Program-made: the position numbers and the translations under genes
Shown here: piece after piece, positions 1 to 10,769 of the stretch
Layout of the letters: each line of letters starts with the position of its first letter
Position numbering within the stretch: the first letter of the stretch is position 1
Notes under the pieces: model-generated
What the model was told of the DNA's origin: nothing
Database searches by the model: none
The model's input: only the letters and a program-made list of their open reading frames with translations
Assembly (NCBI GenBank): GCA_914767715.1
Contig: OU612071.1
Span: 11,515,493-11,579,492, forward strand
Source of the DNA: Membranipora membranacea
Taxonomy: Eukaryota > Bryozoa > Gymnolaemata > Cheilostomatida > Membraniporidae
Direction of reading: 5' to 3'
Length of the DNA stretch: 64,000 bases

Positions 1-185
1 GAAGGTTACGGTAAAAATGCTCCAGTTATAAAGCACCCATTTGAAAAAAACCTGACCGTGATGGGATTCGAACCCACAACAATCTGAATAACAGTGGTTA
101 TATAGCGGACGCTCTACACACTGAGCTATTCAGCCACTCACAGAAATCCGTGGGCCGTGAGTGCTAATATACGCCACTGACTATC
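1..185 (-). mobile_element. tRNA-derived SINE (family 1)
   Basis: On the minus strand the sequence contains a tRNA-like A box (TAGCTCAGTGTGTAGAGC) and, about 45 bases later, a B box (GGGTTCGAATCCC). The seven bases before the D arm cannot pair with the bases after the T arm, so this is not an intact tRNA. The leader (CAGTGGCGTATATT..CACTCACGGCCC) and the A box recur together at 52925-53010 on the plus strand, which shows a dispersed family. The element may run off the left edge of the window. Confidence 0.7.
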
Positions 186-1398
186 ACGATAGATAAACCA
201 ATTATTCTTACAATATCACTGAGGTCATGAAATCAACTGAGTTTACAAAAAATCCCCTCAACTGAGTAGAGACAGAATATAAGGCTATGAGTGAGCTGCT
301 GTTCCAGATGTGGAATTCAATGTTTGAGACTATTTATTGAGATTTTTAAATAGGTTTATAAGGGGAATGATGATTTTCTGGACGACCATAAATTCAGGGA
401 ATGGAAAGCGGATTTCCCCACTATGGCCTTGGGGGCCCGGGTTTGGGGGGACTGTAAGGCTGAGTTTCTTCTTCCCACCTATGTAAGACAAACTAACCCA
501 GCCCAAGCCTAAAGACACAAGATGGTGAAATAGGTTGCAGTAACATGAATTGTATTATTTTCAATTATGGGACTTGCTCTAGGAAGATATCCAAGTTCAG
601 TCATGCCTGTAATATATGTGGTGACAATAACCATGACGTTGCCAAGTGTACGATTAGAAGGAACAGTTAGACACTACTACAGCTTTGTAGTTAGATAAAT
701 GACACTTGCTGATATGACAGGACCCTATTAATAGCTCAGTAGTACTCAGACTATTGGATAGCTGTTTCAATTATGTATAGCTTCAATTGTTGACTGTGTG
801 TTACTCTTGTGACCTCTTTAAAATTGTTCTTGACATAAGGACAACAAATAAAATATGGTGAACTTGTTGGCGTCCTATTCTTCGCAAAATCACCATATGA
901 AAATTTTATTAATTGCCTTGTGGGAATAAATAATAGCAGGTTTTCTTTTTTACTTCAGCAGGTTTTATCAACAATACAATCAAGATGTCTAATGCAAGAA
1001 CAGTTACGCCTGTCCGCACAGTAGGTTATGGAACTGCTTTGAAGGACTCCCTATATGGTCATCCTTATTTGAGGGGTTCAAGTACAGCTTTTCACTCAGC
1101 AATGACAGACGGCGTCCTATTTTTCGCCAAACAAATCCATAGTGTCTATAACACGTCATGCATATGAGCTTCCATTTATTTGTTCGAACTTCGTTTCAAA
1201 AGAATTTTAGGCCCTTTCAATACGCTACCATCACAGGTAGTGGTGTCACCTGTAGATGTACTTCCAAAAAGCTCATGAGGGAAGTTTACATTGATACATA
1301 ATCTCGGCAGTCCGAAAACAGATTCTGTAAACAATCTCAGTAATCCCAACATACGCTCAGTAAAATATTGTAGTGTCCTGGACGTGGCAAGTTTCTTA
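186..1398. other. no gene recognised
   Basis: I see no supported exon here. A short match to another repeat family lies near 285-320 (CCAGATGTGGAATTCAATG; compare 9495-9690 and 53160-53455). The open frames present are short and without recognisable motifs. Confidence 0.5.
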
Positions 1399-1782
1399 AC
1401 GACAAACTCCGGTTCTACATGGCTAAAATTGACCTGAAGGACGCCTACAGGTGCATGCCTGTACACAGAGAGGCATGCACTACAAAGATAATTATTGGAT
1501 TGACACCCCCATGCCAATGGCTGCAGATCCTCTGCTTTCATATTCTCCAAAGTAACGGAATGTTTATGCTGGCTATTTAGTCAGCGGCACAATGGTTCCA
1601 GAATCTTTGGCTATGTAGATGATTTCTTGATTCGACTGCCCAATGCTGAGAAATGTAGGGTTGCCCACAGTGATTTTATACAAACTCTCCAGAGATTAGG
1701 CTTTGCCTTCTGCCATGAGAAGACTGAGCAACCTAGCACGATAGTGGATTTCTTGGGCATCAACATCAATGTTGCCAATTGA
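1399..1782 (+). pseudogene. reverse transcriptase relic, DIRS-like
   Basis: Two pieces of a reverse transcriptase can be read on the plus strand. The first has KIDLKDAYRCMPVH near 1420-1470. The second has the catalytic-box variant YVDDFLI near 1613-1635, followed by HEKTEQPST and VDFLGI near 1715-1765. The order K-D-L-K-D-A-Y, then Y-x-D-D-F-L, then EKT.(G/Q)PST, then FLGI fits tyrosine-recombinase (DIRS/Ngaro) RTs better than Gypsy RTs. The pieces are not in one clean frame, and no flanking integrase or terminal repeats were found, so this is a decayed fragment. Its assignment to DIRS rests on remembered family motifs. Confidence 0.6.
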
Positions 1783-3330
1783 TCGTTCCAAGTTACTTGT
1801 GAAAAACAGACTAAGTACCCAGCTGAGATCGGAAGGTTCCTTCGTTGTAAAACACACTGTACTCATACCTTCCAGAAACTCATCTCAAACTCAAATGGAG
1901 CCTTTTATGTATGACTTTTCTTGTAGGTAGATGCCTATTGGCATGCCTACATGAGCAATTTACTGTCATCAGTGGGTTGGCAATGGAGAAAAATATGCCT
2001 GGATTGTTATTCGGTAGGTTAAACCAAGTTCTTTACTATCGTAGATATCTTGAGAGTGTTAGAGTGTTAGAGTTTTTTATATTTACCATAATAGTATCAC
2101 TCATGCAAAACAGTTAGGTAGAATCGGATGGTTTATTAAAATACAAGTTATGCCCTCTGCTTAATATGAATATTCCTGTTGATAGAGAATCGGATTATTT
2201 GAAAAAAAACATTTTGCACTTTGTTGAGTGCAGGCTTCATCTGGATTGAGATTAGTTAATGATTGTAAGAAACTTTTTCAATCACTCATTGTAATACATG
2301 AAAAAAATTGGATGTAATTGACCTGACAAATTAATATCAAAACGAATTGAACATTAAAAAGCATTGGGCTAATTGCAAAATTAAAGAAATATGTTAAGTT
2401 AATCCGCGATGTCACATAGAAGTTGTTACCCTTAGCATGAATTGCGGATATGAAGATATGATAAGATTATTTATTTATTTATTTACATTTGTTAATTCAT
2501 TTATTTATTGATTAATTAATTCATTTTTTTATTCATTTCTTTTTTTATTAATTTATTTAATTATTTATCTTTTTATTCATTCATATATTCATTTATGTAA
2601 TTATTTATTGATTTATAGAGGTTTTCTTGAAAGTCTACAAATGACAGATTGATTGAAGCAACTTGGTGACCTCTCAGACAGCCAAAACAAAATTAAGATT
2701 TATTTCGCTAAATGTGGTATGAGAGAGATAGTATGATATAGTAATTTGACATGGTAGATAAATAATCATTACGTCATGCGGAGCAAAACTATGGGAAGAA
2801 AAAGGAATAAAAGAAAACAATAATAATCAGAAAATGTTAATAACTGCTATCTACACAGCAGCAGATATCTATTACCTGCTACACCTTGGACTAAGTACAT
2901 CATTCAATGTCATCTTCACTAACTATCACTGTGACTTAAGAAAGATTGACATCCAAATCTAATTTATGTAAAATAGGAGGTCAAAACCCTGAAAATTTTG
3001 TCTGCAATGCTAAGATATCACTCATTTATTCATTCATCAATTAATATTTGTGATAACAATATCAACTGCTAACAACGGACACTCTCATTGTCATGAAATG
3101 CTATTATGCAATATTGATTCCCATAGCAAATATGGCAAGGTAGTTACCTCAATGGCCAAGACTACTGAGAACAACCTTCCTTTCAATCTGAAACTCTAAA
3201 ATTGTACCAACTATGGAAATTTCCCTCCCTCCTCCCTGTCACAAATATCAAAATGGGTGGAATCAAATACTCACTTTGAATGGAAGTGAGAATGTATTAA
3301 AAGGTGAAATAAGGTGAGGAAATTCCCCAG
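1783..3330. other. no gene; AT-rich low-complexity tract
   Basis: No exon is supported. Bases 2465-2615 are a degenerate TTTA-type low-complexity tract. The sequence just after it (AGAGGTTTTCTTGAAAGTCTACA, from 2618) is similar to 40288-40315, where it also follows a TTTA tract, so this is probably the end of a dispersed repeat. Confidence 0.5.
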
Positions 3331-3718
3331 CTTAAAGGGCAACCAAGGTTTCGCAGCAATGCATTAATGGGTAGTAAATAATGTGCTAGGCAGCATCAGC
3401 TTTGTGCATTACGCGATGCAAAAATCAAACTTGTTGCTGACTCTAAGCTGGGTAACACTTCTGTTTAGGGGAGGTTCCAAGACATTGCTGTAATGATGAT
3501 AGAGCACAGGCTAAATAATAACAGGAACAGGAAACTGCTCTGGGGTATTCTATTTTAGCTGAGTTTGAGTACCTGATGGATGAAATGTTTCAGAAGAATT
3601 CTAGCTGAATAATCATCCGAATTAGATTTTGTCTTTTTCCCTCTGCAAAAGGTGTAATCTGCTATTAATCAATGAAGGCCAATTGAGAAGTTGTTTGAAA
3701 CCTTGGTTGCCCTTTAAG
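3331..3718. mobile_element. 388-bp MITE with 22-bp perfect inverted ends, TTAA flanks
   Basis: The ends 3331-3352 and 3697-3718 are perfect 22-base inverted repeats containing AGGGCAACCAAGGTTTC. TTAA sits at the outer edge of both ends, so the element could be AGGGCAACC..GGTTGCCCT with a TTAA target duplication (piggyBac-like), or a Harbinger-like element with a TTA/TAA duplication. There is no coding capacity. The perfect match of the ends suggests a fairly young insertion. Confidence 0.75.
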
Positions 3719-5199
3719 AGCACACTTAATAACAAATCAACGTAATTAAAAGGAGCTAAATTTGTGTGTTAATGTATGCTATCAAAGTTTGCCTCAGACT
3801 TCTCCCCAGTCGATGTGTCGCCACTGCCAACCTTATTGTATTCGCCCAATGACGTATCAGTCGTCCCTTCCCCAAGGGGAGGGGAGGTTTCCGACTATCA
3901 CTGAGATACCAATTGTGAGAGAAAAAACAAATTTTAGTTTGTAACACAAATTTCCAGTGTAATATCGAGATTACCAGCATTTTGGCATCAGCTAGGTAAA
4001 AGAAAATGCTGAACTAAATTTCCCTGGTTTTTGTAACCAATGTGTTTCCTGCGACTGAGAAATGCTACTACCTATCTGTCATTTATGATTTATAATGACG
4101 ATTTATGATATGGACGTTCAGCCGGCGTGTTTTACCATAACCAGCTGATATAAAAGCATACATCAGCTTTGTTGGAGCAGACACTCCTAAAGTCAACAAC
4201 TACGTTGAAGCTTAAGGACATTCTGTATTTTTCTATCTTGTTGCATGCGTTTGTGAAATCGGGATTGCTAAGTAAAATACACTGTATTTTGTACAAAATC
4301 TCTGATCTTTGACCTTGTAAATAGAAGCTTTATCATTTACATTAACGATCATGTCCGAACTGTATATTTTTTTCAGTTTTAACATGTTAGATAAATTAAA
4401 TCTCAAATTATATTTACACTATATATTTGCAGCTATTCACAGGTTGTGTATTTCATGAGAAACCTAATACAAGCTTCAAAAACTCTTTATTGGCAATCTT
4501 GGCATTTTCCTATTGGCTGTTGAGTGTATGTTTGACCTTGCTGAATTCGGGTTAATGTGTGCAAACACCAAACTATAAATCAAAAACTCTGTCTGTGAAA
4601 CTTCTTAATCGACATATGAATACCTTACTGATATAAAATTTAGTTGTGAAAAACTGAAATAAAATAAACCAAATACACTCAAGTTTGAGGAAGTTGAAAT
4701 TTTATATTTGGTTATATGTCAAACAACATCATCTCATATATAACGTCTGTTGAAGCGCTGTTCTTTCTTTCACAGTTTTTGATGTTCTGAGCTCTGACGA
4801 AAAACGGATATTATTGCAAAATAAACTAATTCAATATTATAGCCGATAAAGGAATAAAATGAAAAATTTAGTAATTGTATCACAATTAAAGATTATTATG
4901 GCAAATTAAGCAATAGCCGGTTAATTCTAATCTGCCCCATTCAAATTTCTTGTCAATTCAGACATTTATAATGCAGATCCCTTGAGCAAACAGTAACTAC
5001 AAACACCAACCTCATTTATGTAAAGCCAAGGAAAAGGAAAACTTGCTTATACAAGTAGTAACAGCTTTATGGTGATAATGGCAACGTCAACGCATTTCTG
5101 TTGATTCACTGCCCTGCTAAAAAATTGGCCAGCTGTTGGCTGAAATGAATGTCATTGAGAAGAACAAATGAGAATGGTCTAGGACCTTTCTACTGGGAT
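3719..5199. other. no gene recognised
   Basis: I see no supportable exon, RNA gene or strong repeat. This sequence lies downstream (minus-strand sense) of BTB copy 1 and would contain its 3' UTR. Confidence 0.4.
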
Positions 5200-8100
5200 T
5201 CAGTAATTAAATTTTTCAATTTGTGCGATAAGTCCAGTAATGTCATCTCGTATATTTTCCCTCAAAGGAGCATTCATCGGCCTGTAGTCAACAAAATAAC
5301 GGGTGACACAGGCCCCTGACGAGCTGTAAGTAAGTGTTCGGCCGCAAAGCATAGCCTTGAGGCCTTGTTCCACTGTGTTTTCCATGAACCATTCCAACAT
5401 CTCTGCTTTTTTGCTGCAACATTTTCAAAACAAATAGAAAATGTAATTGAACGATTGGTTGATGAGACCATCAAGAAGTTTCTCATTGACATGGGCCGAT
5501 TTGGGTCAAAAATTTGGTGAATCTGATCTAAAATCATAAGGGTTTGATGACAGCTTTGCCTTGTTATATGAGGGAGAAACCTGTAGTTGTCTTAATCACA
5601 GGCATCAAAATCTTTAGTCCTACAATAACAAAAGCTCTCTTAATGGCATATGAAAGATTGATGGTTATGTATGATATTCCTACAGGTTCTGCACTGTTAT
5701 TGAAAAACTCTGATATCATCGCAAAATAAACTCTGAAATGCTATGAATCTAAATATCAGGGTCGTCGTTACCAAACTCTGAAAGCATATGAGCTAACTCT
5801 GATATTTGACTGCATATCAGAGTTTTTCAAACCCTGATAGCATTCATCGGTTTTTATTATTACAAGGCGTTATGTAATACAAGTTTATTTACACAGCTGG
5901 CCAGTGCATTTATTATGTAGTGACCCCTGCAAATCCAGTATAGCTCATATCCAGGATAGCCTGAGATCATAAGTTGTTTAACAATGGCTTTAGGGAGGCT
6001 GAGCAACAAATCACAAAAAGCTTAGTCTAATAATTTAGCATGTGATCAAAACTGTTGATAGCAAGAATTTGACCGGCCCTTTGAATCTTCAGAACCTTTG
6101 CACATAGGAATTCACGGGTTGGCCATTGCTATGGAAATATTGATGCTTATGTATGATTTTCATACATCATCCAGGTTCCATTTATCAGGTCAGGAGAGAA
6201 GAAATCGAACCGTTCTTGTCACAGAAAATCACAAATAATTCACAGCCATAAACAATAGGAGAGAAAATAGCATTTCTCAATGTTCAAGTAATTCAGTGCC
6301 ATAACAATGAGAGAGAGAATATCATTTCTCCCAGTTCAAAACATTTATCTGTGCTCAGCTGCTTCTACTCATTCAACATTCAGCGGTTCTTGGCGAGGTC
6401 ATCTGATTTATGTGTTACACTTACATTATCAGTCGATTGACAATCTCATCAGTAATAAGATCATTTTCTGGCTTCTCCTTTTCATTACGTATTCTGGCCA
6501 AATGCATCTTCTTGGCACATGCGTTGAATGCTGCTTTTTCCAATTTTTCTATTTGGAATTTCATTGCGATTGAGATATACTCCAATCTGGGTTTAGCAAG
6601 TTTCATCATCTCAGCTATACATTCATCTTTCAGCTTCTCAATCTGGTACTCAAAACTCAATGGTAGCAGAGTTGTTGCTGTAAAATCTGTAGTTATGATA
6701 CATAATGTGACAACTCCTTGGCATCCCTGTCTACCAGTAATATACCAGCAATTTAAAATAATGTATTCTTCAAACCTAGCGGATATTATCTCAGCTGAAC
6801 TATCTGGATTAGCATCACCAATATATATGTAGTTGAACAGGAACAGTACGTATAAAAACGCTGTCGACGTGAACACTATCAAATTAAAATAGTGTAAGCA
6901 GCATTAAAATTGCCTTTGCTTTTTGTGAATAAAAAGAACAGCTATTTATATGAGTATAGGATGAGCATACAAAGATGTTGTATGATACCCGTCCCTGACC
7001 AATTTTTAGCAAAAAATTCTCTCAGGAGGTTGAAATACATCTGTTACCAAAAATTGCCAAGCTCTGATGATTTAAATTTATCTGCTTCAAGTTATCGCAC
7101 TCTTCTCTTTTTATTTATGACGAGGTGGAGTCAAAATTGAAATCGACTGATGGAATAAAACTGAATTCTGAAAAGTGGCAGCTCTTGCATAAAATATACC
7201 CTTTTCAAATTTCTCATAATTGTCATTTCACAATTACAAAGGAATAATAATACAGTATAAAAACTTCCTTTATTTGAAAGTGCATCTCAGAAATAGATGA
7301 GAGGTTAAGTGGGTTGAAGTGGGTGGTTTAAAACCGCAAGACTATCTCTGTCCGAAGTATGAGATATAATAGTGCCTTGAGGGCACAGCCACCGTATTCG
7401 GCGCCAAATAACTTTCATTTTGCAGGCAGGTCGGAGCACACCTGGAGCGTCCATTGAGCCCTGCAATCAGAAGACTGCAGCGGGATTTGAACCCAAAACT
7501 TTGAAAGCTTGGGTAAATGAGATACCTCCTACTCCTTTTTACTGTTTTTACTGGTCCGTTTTGTTTATCTTAATTGACTCGAACACTGGCCTTACGCCTT
7601 TTCACATTCATTTCATCAATGATTCGTTGAGTAAATGTCCATCTGGCAGATACCGTACAGTAAAATATAGAATCTCACTGGGGAGAGACTGTTTTCTGCG
7701 TCATAATCGAAATACTTTTTTAGACAAAGATTTGATTTGGTTTTTTATTCCAAGTGTCTTCGCTTTTTCTTGCTGATTCAAAGTGCCAGCAATTACACTG
7801 TATTTCGCGACTCATTTTTTTTTTAATAATGCTTTCAGTGATAGTAATAAAATCCGTCCATCCCATCAATCATTTTATTCCCTTACACAGTCGAAAATGA
7901 CTGTCTTTGCAATGTATGACATTCTGTATTTAGATATTAAAATGTGGAAAGGTCTGTCATTGGTCAATACTGTTTACCAACTGGTACACAATTGGCTCGC
8001 ACTGATCCCATGATACAACTTTGTATTCTCACAGCGTATTTAACCAGTGGCTCTCTACAATTGGGAATGACCATTATTAGGTTTTTTCATGGATCTACAT

Positions 8101-8806
8101 TTTTCAATTTCCTTTCAAGGTACATGTTGCCCCTGTGCCTACTATTAGTTAAGTAGAAGTTGGAAGCAAGCCACCTATTGTTCCCTCCTTGCTCTGTATT
8201 GATATAAATTTTTCAATTTTTTTTCAATTTGATGTTGGTTTTACCTTATCACCTGTTTTCTAGCTATGTGCATATTGGGGTCTCGAGTCTCTCAGAGCAG
8301 GTGTGAAGAATACTCGGACAAATTTTCAATTAACCCACAGTAAAAGCTGCACAAGTACCTCCTACTTATACATTATTCTGGGTCCGTTTTGATTACAGCC
8401 AATCCCCCCAAACCTTCAAGCGGGCACATTGTTGCCAATCATAAAGATTTGAACTCTCAAAGGTTGAGAGCCCTGCAAGCAGTTACTTACCAGTCATCTT
8501 TAACTCCTTCGTCGGATAAAGATAATCAAGAAGGTCTAATATGTCATGCATCTGTTTTCCAGGCAGCTCAACTCGATTTGTTAGCGATTCTTTGAAAGAG
8601 CCATTGAAGAGAACCTTGAAAACTGGTGACTGCCACATCAGAAACTAAGCAAGGAAAATAAATATATATTCAGCTTGAATGACGGGCTGCTCGGCCAAGA
8701 GGCCAGCAGGTATTTTTAGGAATCAATTTTCATCATAGAAAACAAACCTATCCATCTAGCTCCATGCTAGCTCCTGGCTTGGCACCAATGTACATCATGT
8801 ATGGAC

Positions 8807-8853
<47 letters not shown>

Positions 8854-8896
8854 CACATACACATACACATACACATACACGCACACACACACACAC

Positions 8897-8928
<32 letters not shown>

Positions 8929-9369
8929 GCACACTCAGGGTGGTGCTATGCATGCTTGAAAAAAATCTTATACTTATTCACTTTTCCTCTAGTGGCGTGG
9001 CGATGCCTACAAACCTCTTTGATAACAGGGATTTCGACTTCAACTGCTGGTTTTTCATATTCCTAAAAGTGAAAAATGTAATGAGGTTTAATTCATTCAA
9101 AATCAATTCAAGGTATGACAATTTATGAATTCTAGCCTAAGCAGTGCGCAGTGTGTACTTGGAGTGTCAATCAGGAGATGTTTTCTTTCCTGGGTTGTTC
9201 CTTGACCCACTGAATTGTGTTGGTGGAAGCGTATCAGAGGATAGACCTATCCATTTCTTACCTTTACCCATACCACAAGCACTGCGTTTGAAATCTCATC
9301 ACTCAATCCATAGCTCTGTAATATCTCTGTAAGATCCTTTGATCGTTCATAACATGATCTTTTAGACAT
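5200..9369 (-). CDS. BTB-BACK family protein, copy 1 (spliced)
   Basis: Coding exons on the minus strand: 9369-9262, 9062-9015, 8644-8491, 6677-6425 and 5413-5200. All introns are GT-AG, and the joined frame is open for 258 residues. Exon 9369-9262 encodes a short module ending NAVLVVWVK. The next encodes an acidic linker ending IPVIKE. Exon 8644-8491 encodes the BTB core (FLMWQSPVF, then VELPGK, then LLDYLYP). Exon 6677-6425 encodes a BACK-like helical part ([17 protein letters not shown], then PRLEYIS). The last exon encodes 71 residues that I do not recognise. BTB proteins usually dimerise and often act as Cullin-3 adaptors, but no substrate is indicated here. The first ATG directly follows an AG at the position where copies 2 and 3 have an intron, so a short upstream exon may have been missed. 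The BTB beta hairpin that normally precedes the core is absent. No frame break was seen. Confidence 0.82.
6678..8490 (-). other. long intron of BTB copy 1, with SINE
   Basis: This is the phase-1 intron between the BTB and BACK exons. It has a GTAAGT donor and a TTTTACAG acceptor. It contains a tRNA-derived SINE near 7300-7535. No other exon was recognised. Confidence 0.6.
7300..7535 (-). mobile_element. tRNA-derived SINE (family 2)
   Basis: On the minus strand this reads AGTAGGAGGTATCTCA, then a B box GGGTTCAAATCCCGC, then CTGCAG and GTGCTCCGACCTGCCTGCAAA. The same order (GTAGGAGGT, B box, CTGCAG, GCTCTG.CCTGC.TGCAAA) is found at 21910-22110 (minus) and 32950-33235 (plus). These define a SINE family with a tRNA-like head. 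Confidence 0.6.
8805..8932. repeat. TACATA/CACATA microsatellite
   Basis: Hexamer and dinucleotide runs ((ATACAT)n, then (ACACAT)n, (CA)n and (ATACAT)n). It lies in the intron of BTB copy 1 between the linker and BTB exons. The reading frame through it is a product of the repeat, not a gene. Confidence 0.95.
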
Positions 9370-9462
9370 CTGGAAATATTTATTTGCATGTTTCTGATTG
9401 AAAACTTTATGGCCACTTATAAGCACAAATCACTGAATAAAATGCATCTCATGGAAGGGAAA

Positions 9463-9473
9463 TATATATAACC
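9463..9473 (-). promoter_or_regulatory. possible TATA box of BTB copy 1
   Basis: On the minus strand TTATATATAT lies about 95 bases upstream of the first ATG of copy 1 (9369). The location is reasonable, but the region is AT-rich and partly repetitive, so this is a weak call. Confidence 0.25.
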
Positions 9474-9494
9474 TTTTACAGTTCGAATTCTCAA

Positions 9495-9690
9495 CTTACG
9501 TACCGTTCGGATATTGATCTGATTGGCTGTTCCTAATAGTTGTTAACAAAACAGTTATAAAATAGCTAATCTGCAATGGTTTGTTTTTTTTGAGAATACT
9601 ACATCAGGGACTGGCTAGTTTGCAAGGAATTGGTTAAGCATAAGAAAGCTGACAGTGCTATACCAGATATGGAATTCAATGCACCAACTT
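9495..9690. mobile_element. foldback MITE (family D), partial
   Basis: The sequence is related to the reverse complement of 53160-53455. Shared segments are CTGATTGGCTGT.CCTA.TAG, GGGACTGGCTA and CCAGATATGGAATTCAATG. The middle is shorter than in the 53-kb copy. Confidence 0.6.
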
Positions 9691-10769
9691 ATATATAACT
9701 AATAAATGAGAGTTTTATAGTGCGGTTAATGTTCAACTTTAGGTCTACAGGTACTTTGAACTAAGCTCATAACGAGCTGCTATATGAATTTCCTGCAAAC
9801 AATGAAATTAATATCAATCTGATACCTAGCAGGGCCTTTAATATCGAGTGTCAAGTAACAACAAACTTTTCGAGCCGTCATCTGCAGTCGAACATTGATG
9901 TGAACCAGAACTCGCATAGCAATCTTAACCTCAGACCTCATACCAACAGCTCGAGATTAAGAGATAAAGTTACTTTGGTAGTACCCTGAATGTGGTTATA
10001 CAGTATTTGATAAGATTCCAGTAGCTAAGAGATGTGACATTTACTTACATTCGCTTTTATACGTGTCAGCCTACCAAAGAAAAATGTAGTGATCTCTTCC
10101 GCACCTGAACGCTCTTTGAATATGTTTTAAGTTAGTTTGCTTGCTGTTACACGTCTTGCAGCTCTTTGAAATGAATTTTGACTGTAATATTTCAACTGCA
10201 AGGTGAGCATCGAGTTCACTGAACATTCTGTGTGGTTATTGATTATCAATTATGAAGGTTATTTTTTTCACAAATCTCACTGCACAGGTCCTTTGAATGA
10301 TTTTTCAATGTGTTACAATGGCGAAAAGATTAAAAAAATAACTACCATTATTCGATATATTGATCACTTTGTTATGACATATCAATGAGAAAAAGTGCTG
10401 CTTGATGTCAATGCTTTGTTTCATTATACCACACGATATAACGGAAATTAATACTGAACTAGTTTCAATTTACTTTATCTAGAATATATACTGCACCATT
10501 AGAGTTCTGCTTACATTAGTTGTGTGCAATGGTTACCGTATCATTTAACATAGTACAGGATGTCATCACATACTTAGCATCATGGCACCTCATCAGATTT
10601 CACTTTCTTACTTACAGGGCTTGAGGACAGTAGAGGGAGCAAACAAGATTCTAGGCCTAATATGGCGCAGCAATGGGAGGGAGGCTATGGTATAGCTACC
10701 GACTACTTCTGCTCTCACATGTACAAATATATCTGACCAATGTCCTGATAATATGATATAACATGACAT
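9691..10769. other. no gene recognised
   Basis: No supported exon or RNA gene. This stretch lies upstream of BTB copy 1. A TATAAAAG on the minus strand at about 10054-10061 could belong to an upstream promoter, but nothing else supports that. Confidence 0.4.

Noticed and set aside
1-120. A tRNA gene on the minus strand
   Set aside because: A and B boxes are good but the acceptor stem does not pair, and the same leader occurs at 52925, so it is a SINE.
8764-9066. 100-codon frame rich in Tyr-Ile and His
   Set aside because: It runs through a microsatellite in a BTB intron.
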